64,000 bases of DNA from an uncultured bacterium (lineage in GTDB: Bacteria > Cyanobacteriota > Vampirovibrionia > Gastranaerophilales > Gastranaerophilaceae), in contig CACZFL010000006.1 in assembly GCA_902780525.1 (NCBI GenBank), positions 1-64,000 on the forward strand. The letters run 5' to 3'. Positions 9,308 to 17,557 of this stretch are shown here, piece by piece. Numbering within the stretch: position 1 is the stretch's first letter; every line of letters starts with the position of its first letter. Under the pieces are notes generated by a model. It did no database searches, was not told the DNA's origin, and saw only the letters and a list, made by a program, of their open reading frames with translations. The position numbers and the translations under genes are program-made.

Positions 9308-10687
9308 TTACACTTTCTTTTTTTCTTTTTTCAAAAGTACCGTACATATACTTAATGAAATTAAAGCTGATAAAATCCAGAAGTTAATTGCGCTGTTCCA
9401 GGAGAACTTATCTATAATATAGCCGGTTCCGACACCTGAAAGAATTGAACCGATATATCCGAACATTCCGCAGAAACCGGTTACAGCAGACGCAACTTTT
9501 TTTGAACTTGATTCAACCGCTGACAGACCGCCAATCAGAACCTGAGGTCCACAAGTAAATACACCGATTGCCGATACATATACATAATCCATAATCGGGA
9601 ATTGGTTAATTTTAAACAGGTATATACAAACGGCCAAAAGTGATAAACAAATTATATTAACAGGAGCTCTTTTCCCGCCGAATAACTTATCCGAAACGAA
9701 TCCTGCTCCAATAGTTCCCAAAACACCGACCAAAGGCAAGAAACTGATTATTTTTGCAGCTTCCGCAATGGTGTATTGCTTCATATCAACCTGATACATT
9801 ACAAGCCAGTCAATTGTTCCGTATCTTACTACGTAAACAAAAATGTATGCAACTGCTAGCAGCCAGACTGTAGGATTTTTGATAATATATTTTTTGAAGA
9901 TATCTGAATAAGTATAATTGTCTTCTTCTCCTGATTCCTTCGCCGGTTCCACATAATCCGGGTCTTTATATTTTTCTATATCAGGAAGCCCTATACTTGC
10001 GGGTTTATCCTGAAGGTTCTTGTAAAAGAAGAAACAGAATATTATTGCAAATACTGCAGGAACATAGAATACAGATTCCCAACCGTAATGCGTAATTAAA
10101 TATCCAGAAAGAATCATACTTATATATGTACCAACTTCGTGTGAAGATGACCAAAGCGACCACTTAACACCGCGTTCTTTATTTGCAAACCAGTAAGAAA
10201 GGTTTTTTGCAATAGGCGGAAATCCCATTGACTGAAACCACCCGTTTACACCCCAGAAAAACGCCAACAAAAACAAAAGAACTGAGAACCCGCCAAATGT
10301 TAGATGCGGAGACACAAAATGTGCACATATTATAAACAATATGTTAACCAGCGCAGATATAAAAAGTGCTGTCGGTAAGATTCTTTTTGCATTTGTGTTA
10401 TCGGCAATTATTCCGTTAATAAACTTACCTGCAGCATATGAAAAATACAGAGAGCTTCCGAGTAATCCGAGTTCAAGCTTGCTGTATCCCAAGGCTTCCT
10501 GAATAGCAGGCAGGGCAACTGATATGTTTTTACGGCAGGTATAGAAAATTATATAACCGAAAAACATTGAGAGAAATATTCTCATTCTCCACATCGCGTA
10601 TGTTTTATCTATAACTGCAGTATCCGTGATTGGTTCTGCAGGGGCAGGCTCTTTATAAAACTCTTTTAATTTATTGAATAATCCCAT
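9308..10687 (-). CDS. MFS transporter, organophosphate:phosphate antiporter (GlpT/UhpC-like)
   Basis: A membrane protein of about 459 residues and twelve helices. The N-terminal FGYIIFYTCRKNISVALPA, the helix-5 region GWFQSMGFPPIAKNLSYW and SSSHEVGTYISMIL match the OPA branch of the major facilitator superfamily, which takes up glycerol-3-phosphate or hexose phosphate in exchange for phosphate. The exact substrate cannot be set by eye. The ATG at 10687 has GAGG nine bases upstream; a longer frame begins at a TTG (10705) that lies over this ribosome site and is unlikely. Monocistronic, sharing a terminator with the DUF2130 gene. Confidence 0.85.
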   Translation of the reverse strand: MGLFNKLKEFYKEPAPAEPITDTAVIDKTYAMWRMRIFLSMFFGYIIFYTCRKNISVALPAIQEALGYSKLELGLLGSSLYFSYAAGKFINGIIADNTNAKRILPTALFISALVNILFIICAHFVSPHLTFGGFSVLLFLLAFFWGVNGWFQSMGFPPIAKNLSYWFANKERGVKWSLWSSSHEVGTYISMILSGYLITHYGWESVFYVPAVFAIIFCFFFYKNLQDKPASIGLPDIEKYKDPDYVEPAKESGEEDNYTYSDIFKKYIIKNPTVWLLAVAYIFVYVVRYGTIDWLVMYQVDMKQYTIAEAAKIISFLPLVGVLGTIGAGFVSDKLFGGKRAPVNIICLSLLAVCIYLFKINQFPIMDYVYVSAIGVFTCGPQVLIGGLSAVESSSKKVASAVTGFCGMFGYIGSILSGVGTGYIIDKFSWNSAINFWILSALISLSICTVLLKKEKKKV

Positions 10688-10826
10688 TATTATAATCCTC
10701 TTCAAAAACTTCTCTTATTATACTATCTCACAAACATAATAAATAGTCTGCACCATATTCTGCAACAAACATTGTAATTACAAAATATTTAATCCTCAGG
10801 TGTTTTATTGCGGAATGTTATCAGCT

Positions 10827-11444
10827 CTATGCATTAGTTTTCAGCTGATGTTCTTCTTTTGCTTTCTTCTCAGCTTCGGCTTTCTCAAAACCTTCTTTGA
10901 AGAATGATGCCATAGGAGTAGCAAACAGAGGGGTAATAATTCTCTTTGTTAAAATCTGCATTGCAACATTGACGGCAAGGACAGTAAAACCTGTTCTTGC
11001 AATACCAATTCTTGGTGTCATTTTTGCTGTATAGTCTTTTATAAATTGCTTTTCGTTGGTCAATTTCTTCAGCTCTTCAGGAAGTTTATTAAATTTTTCT
11101 TTTAAAACATCTTCTTTTAATGAAAAATCTTTAGATTTTGCAATTTTATTATCAAAAAATGATTCAATCCATTTTGAAAGTCCAAAAGCAGTTGCAAGCT
11201 GAACACCAACGTTCATTATGCCGTTTGAAAGGTCTAAAGCTGCAACGAATTTTCTCTGGTCATCCGGAATTCTTTCGTTATTTAATGACTGTATTGTATA
11301 GTAAGCGCAGTTAACGGCATCTTTTGATACATTTGATACTGTTGCAATCAAGGCTGCTGTTGCAACTGTAGCTTTCGGATTTGCAAGTTTCTTTCCGATA
11401 TTTGAGTTGTAGAAGGAATCAATAACTTTTGTAACTTTAGACAT
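10827..11444 (-). CDS. Unknown membrane-associated protein, partner of the next gene
   Basis: 205 residues; I do not recognise a family. Hydrophobic stretches occur near residues 27-40, 75-95 and 150-175, separated by a charged middle. The C-terminus is a Lys/Glu-rich helix. The region FAATPMASFFKEGFEKAEAEKK-like resembles the membrane-proximal end of the upstream protein. The ATG overlaps the stop of the 471-residue gene by one base, so the two are almost certainly co-translated and may form one complex (inference). No signal peptide. Confidence 0.7.
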   Translation of the reverse strand: MSKVTKVIDSFYNSNIGKKLANPKATVATAALIATVSNVSKDAVNCAYYTIQSLNNERIPDDQRKFVAALDLSNGIMNVGVQLATAFGLSKWIESFFDNKIAKSKDFSLKEDVLKEKFNKLPEELKKLTNEKQFIKDYTAKMTPRIGIARTGFTVLAVNVAMQILTKRIITPLFATPMASFFKEGFEKAEAEKKAKEEHQLKTNA

Positions 11445-12859
11445 TAGTCATCATCTCCTTTCCCTAACTCTGATTTAAGAAAATTCTTAAACTCATCAAT
11501 ATTTACAACTTCACTTAGCCCATCAAGATTCAGACTGTCAACTGCAGCTTCAATTTTAGCGTTAAAATTGCCGATAGTTTCTTCAACTTTTTTCTTTTTA
11601 GCTGACATTTCAGGCATAATTTTTTCCATTATTCTCGGATAGCACCAGTTCAGGAAGCCGCAAGAGAACGGAAGTGTTGCAAGTGTTACAATCAAACCAA
11701 GTTGAGTATTCTGTGTTTTAAATACTCGTTTAGCATCAGATATTCTTGATTTTACAAGTCGCTTGATTTTGACATTGTGTAAAATCTCTTCGTAGGTTGT
11801 TCCTAAATTCTTAACTGATTTAAAGTCTTTTAACTGTTTTTCACTTTCATAATCTCTTATATGTTCAAGTTTGTCGTGAATATTTTTTGCGAGATCATCT
11901 GCCTTTATTCCGTCTGGGAACTTGCTTTCTAATCCCTGATCTTTTATTATTTGCGCTATGTTTTCCGGTGTACATGTTTCGATTGCTTTTGTTACGCTTG
12001 CTTTTTTATCTATCAAAAATCTTATGGTTTTCTTAACAACGGTTTCTTCCGTAACATCTCTTTCTACAAGTTTTTCAGCAGTTTCATTGAGCATAGTTTG
12101 TACATCTTTGCCCATTGATTTTGCTTTGTCTTCCAGCATCTTGTTAAGGTGTTTGTTAAGTTTTAACGACCAAATCTCTTCAATAGGTTTTCCGAATTTC
12201 TTTTCTATTTCTTCTTTATTAACCGTTTTAAATTCTTTAAAGAATTGTTTCTTGGCTTCATCAATATAATCCTGACAAACCAGTTCTTTGTATTCAATCG
12301 GCTTGTCTTTCATTGATTTTCTTAATTTGGACACTTCATCTTTTTCGGCATCAATCTGTCGTTTTTTTACTTCGGCAGCAATCTGTTTTTTGTCATATTC
12401 AGGATGCTCAAGTTTGATTATTCGTTTGAGATGTCTTTCATGCGGACATGCCCTCAAGTCAGCTCTTGCAAATCTTGCACTCCCATCCTTATTATTTGTG
12501 CTTGCTGCTTTTGTTAACCAGTTATTAAACCATTTTGTAATGGTTAATTGTGTCGCAAGAGCAATTACTGCAGATATCGGCTGACGCCAAGCTGAATATT
12601 GTTTTGTTTTGTCATCTTCTTTTGAAAATGGGTTGAACGCAATAAATAACGGACAAATAACAGCAGTACCTACAGCGGTAACAATAATGTTTAGAGCTTC
12701 TCCCTGATTTTCACCAACATAGTTCAGGAAACGGCTGACCCTTCCGCTCTGCTGGTTTAGGTGGTTCCATATCTCAGGATTCAGGCCTTTACCTTTGAAT
12801 TGCGGGGTCGTTAAGCTCTGTCTGTCAGACGTAATTTTGTTAACGCTATCTACTTTCAT
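11444..12859 (-). CDS. Unknown membrane protein with N-terminal FKG motif and coiled-coil middle
   Basis: 471 residues, no recognised domain. The N-terminus MKVDSVNKITSDRQ leads to QFKGKG at about residues 20-25, one of the F-x-G tags seen across this window. Hydrophobic segments follow near 55-75 and 90-105, then about 270 residues of charged helix, then another hydrophobic segment near 390-410. This looks like a membrane protein with a large soluble insert. It heads a two-gene unit. The sequence 12906-12923 upstream (minus) is identical over 18 bases to the upstream sequence of the M16 protease gene at 49188. Confidence 0.7.
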   Translation of the reverse strand: MKVDSVNKITSDRQSLTTPQFKGKGLNPEIWNHLNQQSGRVSRFLNYVGENQGEALNIIVTAVGTAVICPLFIAFNPFSKEDDKTKQYSAWRQPISAVIALATQLTITKWFNNWLTKAASTNNKDGSARFARADLRACPHERHLKRIIKLEHPEYDKKQIAAEVKKRQIDAEKDEVSKLRKSMKDKPIEYKELVCQDYIDEAKKQFFKEFKTVNKEEIEKKFGKPIEEIWSLKLNKHLNKMLEDKAKSMGKDVQTMLNETAEKLVERDVTEETVVKKTIRFLIDKKASVTKAIETCTPENIAQIIKDQGLESKFPDGIKADDLAKNIHDKLEHIRDYESEKQLKDFKSVKNLGTTYEEILHNVKIKRLVKSRISDAKRVFKTQNTQLGLIVTLATLPFSCGFLNWCYPRIMEKIMPEMSAKKKKVEETIGNFNAKIEAAVDSLNLDGLSEVVNIDEFKNFLKSELGKGDDD

Positions 12860-13046
12860 AACCGTTCTTCAATCTTTTTCAATACACACTGATTGGGAGT
12901 ATTCCTATTTATATAAAAACACAAAAGCATGTAAAATTGACTTTTTTCCATGACTTATGTTAAGCAATGTTAAGCTTTCAAAAAAAATAGTCGTACATTT
13001 TATTTTTGTATAGAAGGGTAAATTTTTAAAGCAGAAAATTCAATAT

Positions 13047-13706
13047 TCATAAGTGTTTCATATCAATTAAATCGGCAACTGTATGTTTGATAAGACTGAC
13101 TGCCCATCTCAGAATAAGGATACCACCGAGGATACCGATAAGAGAATCAAAATATATCAGGTTAAAATATTTTCCGACAAAAAGTGCAGCAATTGCAAGA
13201 ACAGAGGTTAAGACATCTGCAAGGATATGATAATATGCGGCTTTAAAATTGTAATCTTCTTCGTGTCTGTGTCCGGGAGTGTTGTGATTCATTATTAAAA
13301 TACATGCTCCGTTTACTATAAGTCCTATAACGGCGACTACTATTGCTTCGTTAAATTGTATCAAAAGAGGGTGTATTATACGTTGAAAAGCCTCAATTAT
13401 AATCCAAATACCCGTTAATCCCAAAAAAACAGAACTTGTATATGCGGTGAGTGTTCCTATTTTATCTGTACCGTTTGGAAAAAGCGGAGAATTGTTAAAT
13501 TTTCTTATTAAAACATAAGCTATAAATGTTAGTCCTAAAGACAGTGCATGTGTTCCCATATGGTAACCATCTGCAAGAAGTGCCATTGAGTTAGTCAGAT
13601 AGCCGTAAACAATTTCCGCAATCATGGTAAATAAAGTAAGCAGTATTACCATCAAAACTGTTTTCTCATTCTCTTCTGTTACTTTGTGTTTGTGGTTATG
13701 TTCCAT
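13047..13706 (-). CDS. Cation diffusion facilitator, DmeF-like, short form
   Basis: 219 residues. The His-rich start EHNHKHKV, the helix-2 metal site MALLADGYHMGTHALSLG and the helix-5 site YYHILADVLTSVLA are those of the DmeF branch of CDF metal exporters (Co/Ni). The protein stops at DLIDMKHL, right after the sixth helix, so the usual C-terminal cytoplasmic dimer domain is missing. No continuation is seen in other frames downstream, so this is a natural short form or an old truncation. It starts three bases after the stop of the HpcH-like gene, so the two form an operon. Confidence 0.8.
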   Translation of the reverse strand: MEHNHKHKVTEENEKTVLMVILLTLFTMIAEIVYGYLTNSMALLADGYHMGTHALSLGLTFIAYVLIRKFNNSPLFPNGTDKIGTLTAYTSSVFLGLTGIWIIIEAFQRIIHPLLIQFNEAIVVAVIGLIVNGACILIMNHNTPGHRHEEDYNFKAAYYHILADVLTSVLAIAALFVGKYFNLIYFDSLIGILGGILILRWAVSLIKHTVADLIDMKHL

Positions 13707-13709
13707 GAA

Positions 13710-14504
13710 TCACAACCCCGCTATTTTAATGTTACAACATCTGTGTTTTAATGTATTAATTCGTTTCTCATCGTCCTGAAATATAATACCGTAATTATCA
13801 CGTCTGTTTTGAATCCACAAAATTTCAAAATTAATCGCTTTTATTATTCCATCAGAGATGTTGATGTTTGTATTACTATTATCAAAAATAATTTTTCTTG
13901 TTTCAAACTTTGTGCAATAAGGTAATTTTGTAAGAAATTCAGGTGCTTTTGGTGTTATATTCCCGCCGATAATAAAATCTTTTTTTGATGGCAGTATTTT
14001 TTCAGACATGTTATAAGCCATATTAAGCATAATATCAGAATCAGTTTGTTCAGGCGTCAAATCCATTGAAGCTGCCATATCACTTCGTCCTAAGACGATG
14101 CCTGATACATCAGAAAACTCATTTGCTGAGATTATATCATTAAAGTTACTATATCCTGTAATTGTTTCAATATTAATAAACGATTTTATTTTTGTTTTTT
14201 CATCATCAGAATAAATATTATTTATTGCACGGGCAAATTTTTTCAGTGCATAAGGTGTTTCTATCATAGGTGCAACAATTTCATCCGCACATAGAAATTT
14301 CGCATCATTTATATCCCTTACCGCTTCGCATCCGCCAATCTTAACCGTAAATCTCAAATTGGAATTATCTGACAATTCTTTTAATCTTGCTGCTTCTTCA
14401 AGGGAAGTACCTTCTGTTTCAAACTCGGCTTTTACGGATAATGCTCCGTAATTTTCGTTTAAATCAGTCAAAATATCCGTCATGTTTTTTTCAAGAATAT
14501 TCAT
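13710..14504 (-). CDS. HpcH/HpaI aldolase / citrate lyase-like TIM-barrel protein
   Basis: 264 residues. TVKIGGCEAVRDI near residue 55, VAPMIETPYALKKFA near 80 and NIETITGYSNF near 112 match the PEP-utilising HpcH/HpaI superfamily, where the Glu-Thr pair helps bind metal. GIVLGRSDMAASM near 140 fits the later barrel strands. The substrate is unknown; relatives cleave or form C-C bonds with pyruvate or acetyl-CoA. A good promoter lies upstream, and AGGGA precedes the ATG. It is co-transcribed with a metal exporter, a link I cannot explain. Confidence 0.7.
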   Translation of the reverse strand: MNILEKNMTDILTDLNENYGALSVKAEFETEGTSLEEAARLKELSDNSNLRFTVKIGGCEAVRDINDAKFLCADEIVAPMIETPYALKKFARAINNIYSDDEKTKIKSFINIETITGYSNFNDIISANEFSDVSGIVLGRSDMAASMDLTPEQTDSDIMLNMAYNMSEKILPSKKDFIIGGNITPKAPEFLTKLPYCTKFETRKIIFDNSNTNINISDGIIKAINFEILWIQNRRDNYGIIFQDDEKRINTLKHRCCNIKIAGL

Positions 14505-14538
14505 AAAAATCCCTTATACTGACAGCTGAACATCTATT

Positions 14539-14566
14539 ATTATATTACGACAATATGTTTTAACAA
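14539..14566 (-). promoter_or_regulatory. Sigma-70-type promoter for the HpcH-like gene
   Basis: On the minus strand TTGTTA (14561-14566) and TATAAT (14539-14544) are 16 bases apart. The leader to the ATG at 14504 is about 28 bases and carries AGGGA. Confidence 0.6.
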
Positions 14567-14568
14567 TA

Positions 14569-15909
14569 TTATTCTTCAATATAAACAGTTGAAAAACGAT
14601 ATGCTTCAAATGTTTTTGAAAAATGTTCCGGCGGTAATCCTGCTTTCATCTTCAGAGAGTTTAAAAACATCACTTTATCGGGCAGGTCATCCCAGACAGA
14701 CGGAAGATAAACGGCCTGATAAAATCTGTCTTTTATTATAATCCCATCCTTGAATGGAACTATTTGTTCAAGTAAGTCCTGCTCATCTTTAAAACTCATC
14801 TGCTCAGGTTCGCTCAAAATAGAAATATCTATCGTTAATGAATCTACTTCATCTTCTTTAACAGGGTTAAATCTGGGATCGTGAAATGCTGCATCTTTTG
14901 AATGCTGAACTATATCATTAATTAAAGACTGATGTGCAATAATCGAACCTATACAGCCGCGCAGATTATTATTTTTTTTTAAAGTAACAAAGCATGCACC
15001 AAGTTGGTTAAAAACAGGCGGGTGAGCTGTGTATAAAGTTTTATGATTAAATTTTGACAGAATAACATCTCTGCATAATTTTAACAGGTATCCGGAATAA
15101 TATTCCTTTATAAATCTGTTTTTTGAACCTTCGTACAAAAACCAGGCACCATATCCTACAACGCTTGATTTATTCCCTGAAGCAAGAGAAGAGTTTATAA
15201 GATTTATCCTTATGAGTGAAAACTTTCTTCTGTTTGCAAATTCCACAAGTCCGTATATTCCAATAGCACCGCACGCCTGATCGTACCGCAGTTCTTCAAT
15301 ATTCCCTGATTCGATCATTCGTGCAGTTTCACCATCAACTTTCTGTGCTTTTTTATCATCAAGAAAATGACTTAAATCAGAAGATATAATAAATCCGTAT
15401 TCTTTATTATCATAGTATTCGGATATAATATCCGTAATTTTTTGCGGGTCTGCCCTGCCGATCAAAACAGGAATAATACTGACTTCGTTAAATAAATGCT
15501 GAATCGCCGGAACTTCTATTTCAACGGAATGTTCCTGAGCAAAAGCATCGTCAAAAACTTCAGCGCCGTATTTTTCTTCAAGAACCTTATTAGTTTCCTG
15601 ATTAATTTTTATTGTCCCGAGAGGTGTTTTCCACTCGTCATAACCGGTAAGCGCAAGACCACTGAGCGGAACTCTGTGTGCAGGCGCAAAAATAAATATA
15701 TTTTTTATTGATTTATCAAGCTGGCTTATTCCTTCGTAGGCAAGCGGTCCCGAATAAATAAGTCCGGCATGGGGAACAATAACCGCACGGGTTTTGTATT
15801 CATATCTGTTGCCGTTTTCTTTTGAGAATCCGTCAAGCTGTCTTTTAAGTTCAGCAGGATTGCCTGAATAAAAAGTATTTGCTACAGAAGGTTCTTTGAT
15901 TTTTGTCAT
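14569..15909 (-). CDS. Memo-AMMECR1 fusion (AmmeMemoRadiSam system proteins B and A)
   Basis: About 446 residues in two domains. Residues ~1-265 are Memo-like: AVIVPHAGLIYSGPLAYEG, IFAPAHRVPLSG, EHSVEIEVPAI and SSDLSHFLD carry the conserved His and Asp residues. Residues ~270-446 are AMMECR1-like: GACFVTLKKNNNLRGCIGS and DAAFHDPRFNP. In bacteria the two are usually separate genes beside a radical SAM enzyme; here they are fused and the radical SAM gene is divergent. The system's biochemical role is unknown. The ATG at 15909 has no Shine-Dalgarno and lies six bases after a TATAAT, so a leaderless mRNA is likely. A longer frame from 15942 would cover that promoter and the start of the opposite gene. 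Confidence 0.9.
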   Translation of the reverse strand: MTKIKEPSVANTFYSGNPAELKRQLDGFSKENGNRYEYKTRAVIVPHAGLIYSGPLAYEGISQLDKSIKNIFIFAPAHRVPLSGLALTGYDEWKTPLGTIKINQETNKVLEEKYGAEVFDDAFAQEHSVEIEVPAIQHLFNEVSIIPVLIGRADPQKITDIISEYYDNKEYGFIISSDLSHFLDDKKAQKVDGETARMIESGNIEELRYDQACGAIGIYGLVEFANRRKFSLIRINLINSSLASGNKSSVVGYGAWFLYEGSKNRFIKEYYSGYLLKLCRDVILSKFNHKTLYTAHPPVFNQLGACFVTLKKNNNLRGCIGSIIAHQSLINDIVQHSKDAAFHDPRFNPVKEDEVDSLTIDISILSEPEQMSFKDEQDLLEQIVPFKDGIIIKDRFYQAVYLPSVWDDLPDKVMFLNSLKMKAGLPPEHFSKTFEAYRFSTVYIEE

Positions 15910-15944
15910 AAAAATATTATAATACATTTTATGAAATACCAAAA
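15896..15944. promoter_or_regulatory. Divergent promoters sharing one -10 box, both leaderless
   Basis: The palindrome ATTATAAT (15916-15923) gives TATAAT on both strands. On plus, TATAAT 15918-15923 lies 16 bases after TTGATT and seven bases before the ATG at 15931. On minus, TATAAT (15921-15916) lies six bases before the ATG at 15909. Transcription from either would start at or next to the start codon. The two transcripts must compete for the same base pairs. Confidence 0.6.
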
Positions 15945-16932
15945 GATTTTAAAAAACAAAACTCAATGTACGATTTGTCCGAGGAATTGCATACTTGCTC
16001 CTTATCAGAGCGGATTTTGCTATGTCAGACGCAACATAAATAAACAAATAATCCTGGAAACATACAATTATAATACAGGGCTCGCAATTGACCCTGTTGA
16101 AAAGAAACCGCTTTACCACTTTTATCCGTCTTCAAAAGTTTTATCTTTTGGTACACTCGGGTGTAATATGGGTTGTGCTTTTTGCCAGAACTGGCAGACC
16201 ACAAAAATCAAATATCCGATAGATCAATGCCAGCCTGCACCTCCGGAAGCTATTGTAAATACGGCTAAAGAAAACGACTGTAAGAGCGTTGCGTTCACTT
16301 ATAATGACCCGATAATATTTTATGAATATGCACTTGAAACGGCAAGACTATGCAGACAAGAGGGTATAAAAACAATTGCGGTAACCTCGGGCTACATTAA
16401 CCCTGAGCCTGCAAAAGAGTTTTTTAGCCTGATGGATGCGGCAAACATTGATTTAAAAGGATTCAGTGAAAATTTTTACAAAAGGAATTGTATGGCACAT
16501 CTTCAACCTGTGCTTGATACAATAAAATATGCCGTTAATGAATCCAAGTGTTTTGTAGAGCTTACCACAATGCTCATTGAAGGTGAAAACGACAAAGAAG
16601 TTCCTGAGGAATGCGAATGGATTCTGAATAATCTGGGTGACAGTGTTCCTCTGCATTTCAGTGCATTTTTCCCGCGTTACCATTTTGCGGATAGAAAGCC
16701 GACAAGACAGGAAACACTTATGAAAGCATATGATACTGCAAAGAAAATTGGCTTAAAATACGTTTATACAGGTAATATAAACGATGAAAAAACTTCTACA
16801 ACATACTGCAAAAACTGCGGTGAACCTCTGATTAAACGTGACGGATATAAAGTTACGGAATCTCTTATAGGTGAAAATAAAAAATGTCCGAAATGTCAGA
16901 CTATTCAGGAAGGATTCTTTCAGTCGATATAA
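15931..16932 (+). CDS. AmmeMemoRadiSam system radical SAM enzyme
   Basis: 333 residues. An N-terminal Cys pair CTICPRNC with a further Cys (GFCYVRR), then the radical SAM cluster motif CNMGCAFC near residue 75 with AFTYNDPIIFYEYA after it, define the AmrS family, which resembles pyruvate formate-lyase activases. The C-terminus has a rubredoxin-like zinc ribbon, CKNC...CPKC. It pairs with the Memo-AMMECR1 fusion read divergently. The product is unknown. No Shine-Dalgarno is present; see the shared promoter. The 3' end overlaps serB tail to tail by 13 bases. Confidence 0.9.
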   Translation: MKYQKILKNKTQCTICPRNCILAPYQSGFCYVRRNINKQIILETYNYNTGLAIDPVEKKPLYHFYPSSKVLSFGTLGCNMGCAFCQNWQTTKIKYPIDQCQPAPPEAIVNTAKENDCKSVAFTYNDPIIFYEYALETARLCRQEGIKTIAVTSGYINPEPAKEFFSLMDAANIDLKGFSENFYKRNCMAHLQPVLDTIKYAVNESKCFVELTTMLIEGENDKEVPEECEWILNNLGDSVPLHFSAFFPRYHFADRKPTRQETLMKAYDTAKKIGLKYVYTGNINDEKTSTTYCKNCGEPLIKRDGYKVTESLIGENKKCPKCQTIQEGFFQSI

Positions 16933-17549
16933 TCAAGGATTTTGCTTAAATCTTTTTCCTCAATAATAATGTCCGCATTTTCTTTTACAATTGGTTTGGC
17001 GCAAAAAGCAACTCTTGTTCCTGCATATTTAAACATACTCAAATCATTAGCTCCGTCACCAACCGCTATTGTGTTGTCTTTATTTACCCCAAGGAGTTTT
17101 TGCAGTCTTAAAAGCATTTGTCCCTTGCTGTCATTAAACATCATCTCGCCGCCAACTTGCCCCGTTAAAAGTCCGTCTTTGGAGTGAAGAATATTTGCAA
17201 ACTCACAATCAAGTCCTAATTTTTCTGCGAAGAATTTTGTCGCATTACGGAAGCCCCCTGAGAAACAAACAACCTTATATCCTTTTGCTTTTAACCCTTT
17301 TACAATTTCTTCCGCTCCATTCATTAGGGGCAAGTTGTGACAGATTTTATCAACTTTTGTAAGAGGCAAACCTTTTAAAAGGGCAACACGCTCTGTCAGA
17401 CTCTCAAAAAAATCTGCTTCACCCCGCATCGCTTTATCAGTGATTGCTTTAATTTTTTCTTCAATACCGAGCTCACGGGCAAAAAACTCAAGAGTTTCCC
17501 CGTCCATTAACGTTGAGTCAAAATCAAATACTGCAAGTTTGTTTGTCAT
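16920..17549 (-). CDS. serB: Phosphoserine phosphatase
   Basis: A 209-residue HAD phosphatase. Motif I FDFDSTLMDGE (nucleophile and acid Asp), motif II CFSGGFR, Lys in motif III and motif IV GDGANDLSMF are all present and match SerB, which releases serine from phosphoserine. It is the last gene of the serine operon, nine bases after serA, with AAGGA before the ATG. Confidence 0.93.
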   Translation of the reverse strand: MTNKLAVFDFDSTLMDGETLEFFARELGIEEKIKAITDKAMRGEADFFESLTERVALLKGLPLTKVDKICHNLPLMNGAEEIVKGLKAKGYKVVCFSGGFRNATKFFAEKLGLDCEFANILHSKDGLLTGQVGGEMMFNDSKGQMLLRLQKLLGVNKDNTIAVGDGANDLSMFKYAGTRVAFCAKPIVKENADIIIEEKDLSKILDYID

Positions 17550-17557
17550 AACATTCC

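Noticed and set aside
9308-10687. Naming the MFS protein glpT or uhpT
   Set aside because: Motifs place it in the OPA family but do not separate glycerol-phosphate, hexose-phosphate and sensor (UhpC) members.
15910-15942. Upstream start for the Memo-AMMECR1 fusion
   Set aside because: The extension covers the shared promoter and overlaps the opposite gene; it adds no conserved residues.
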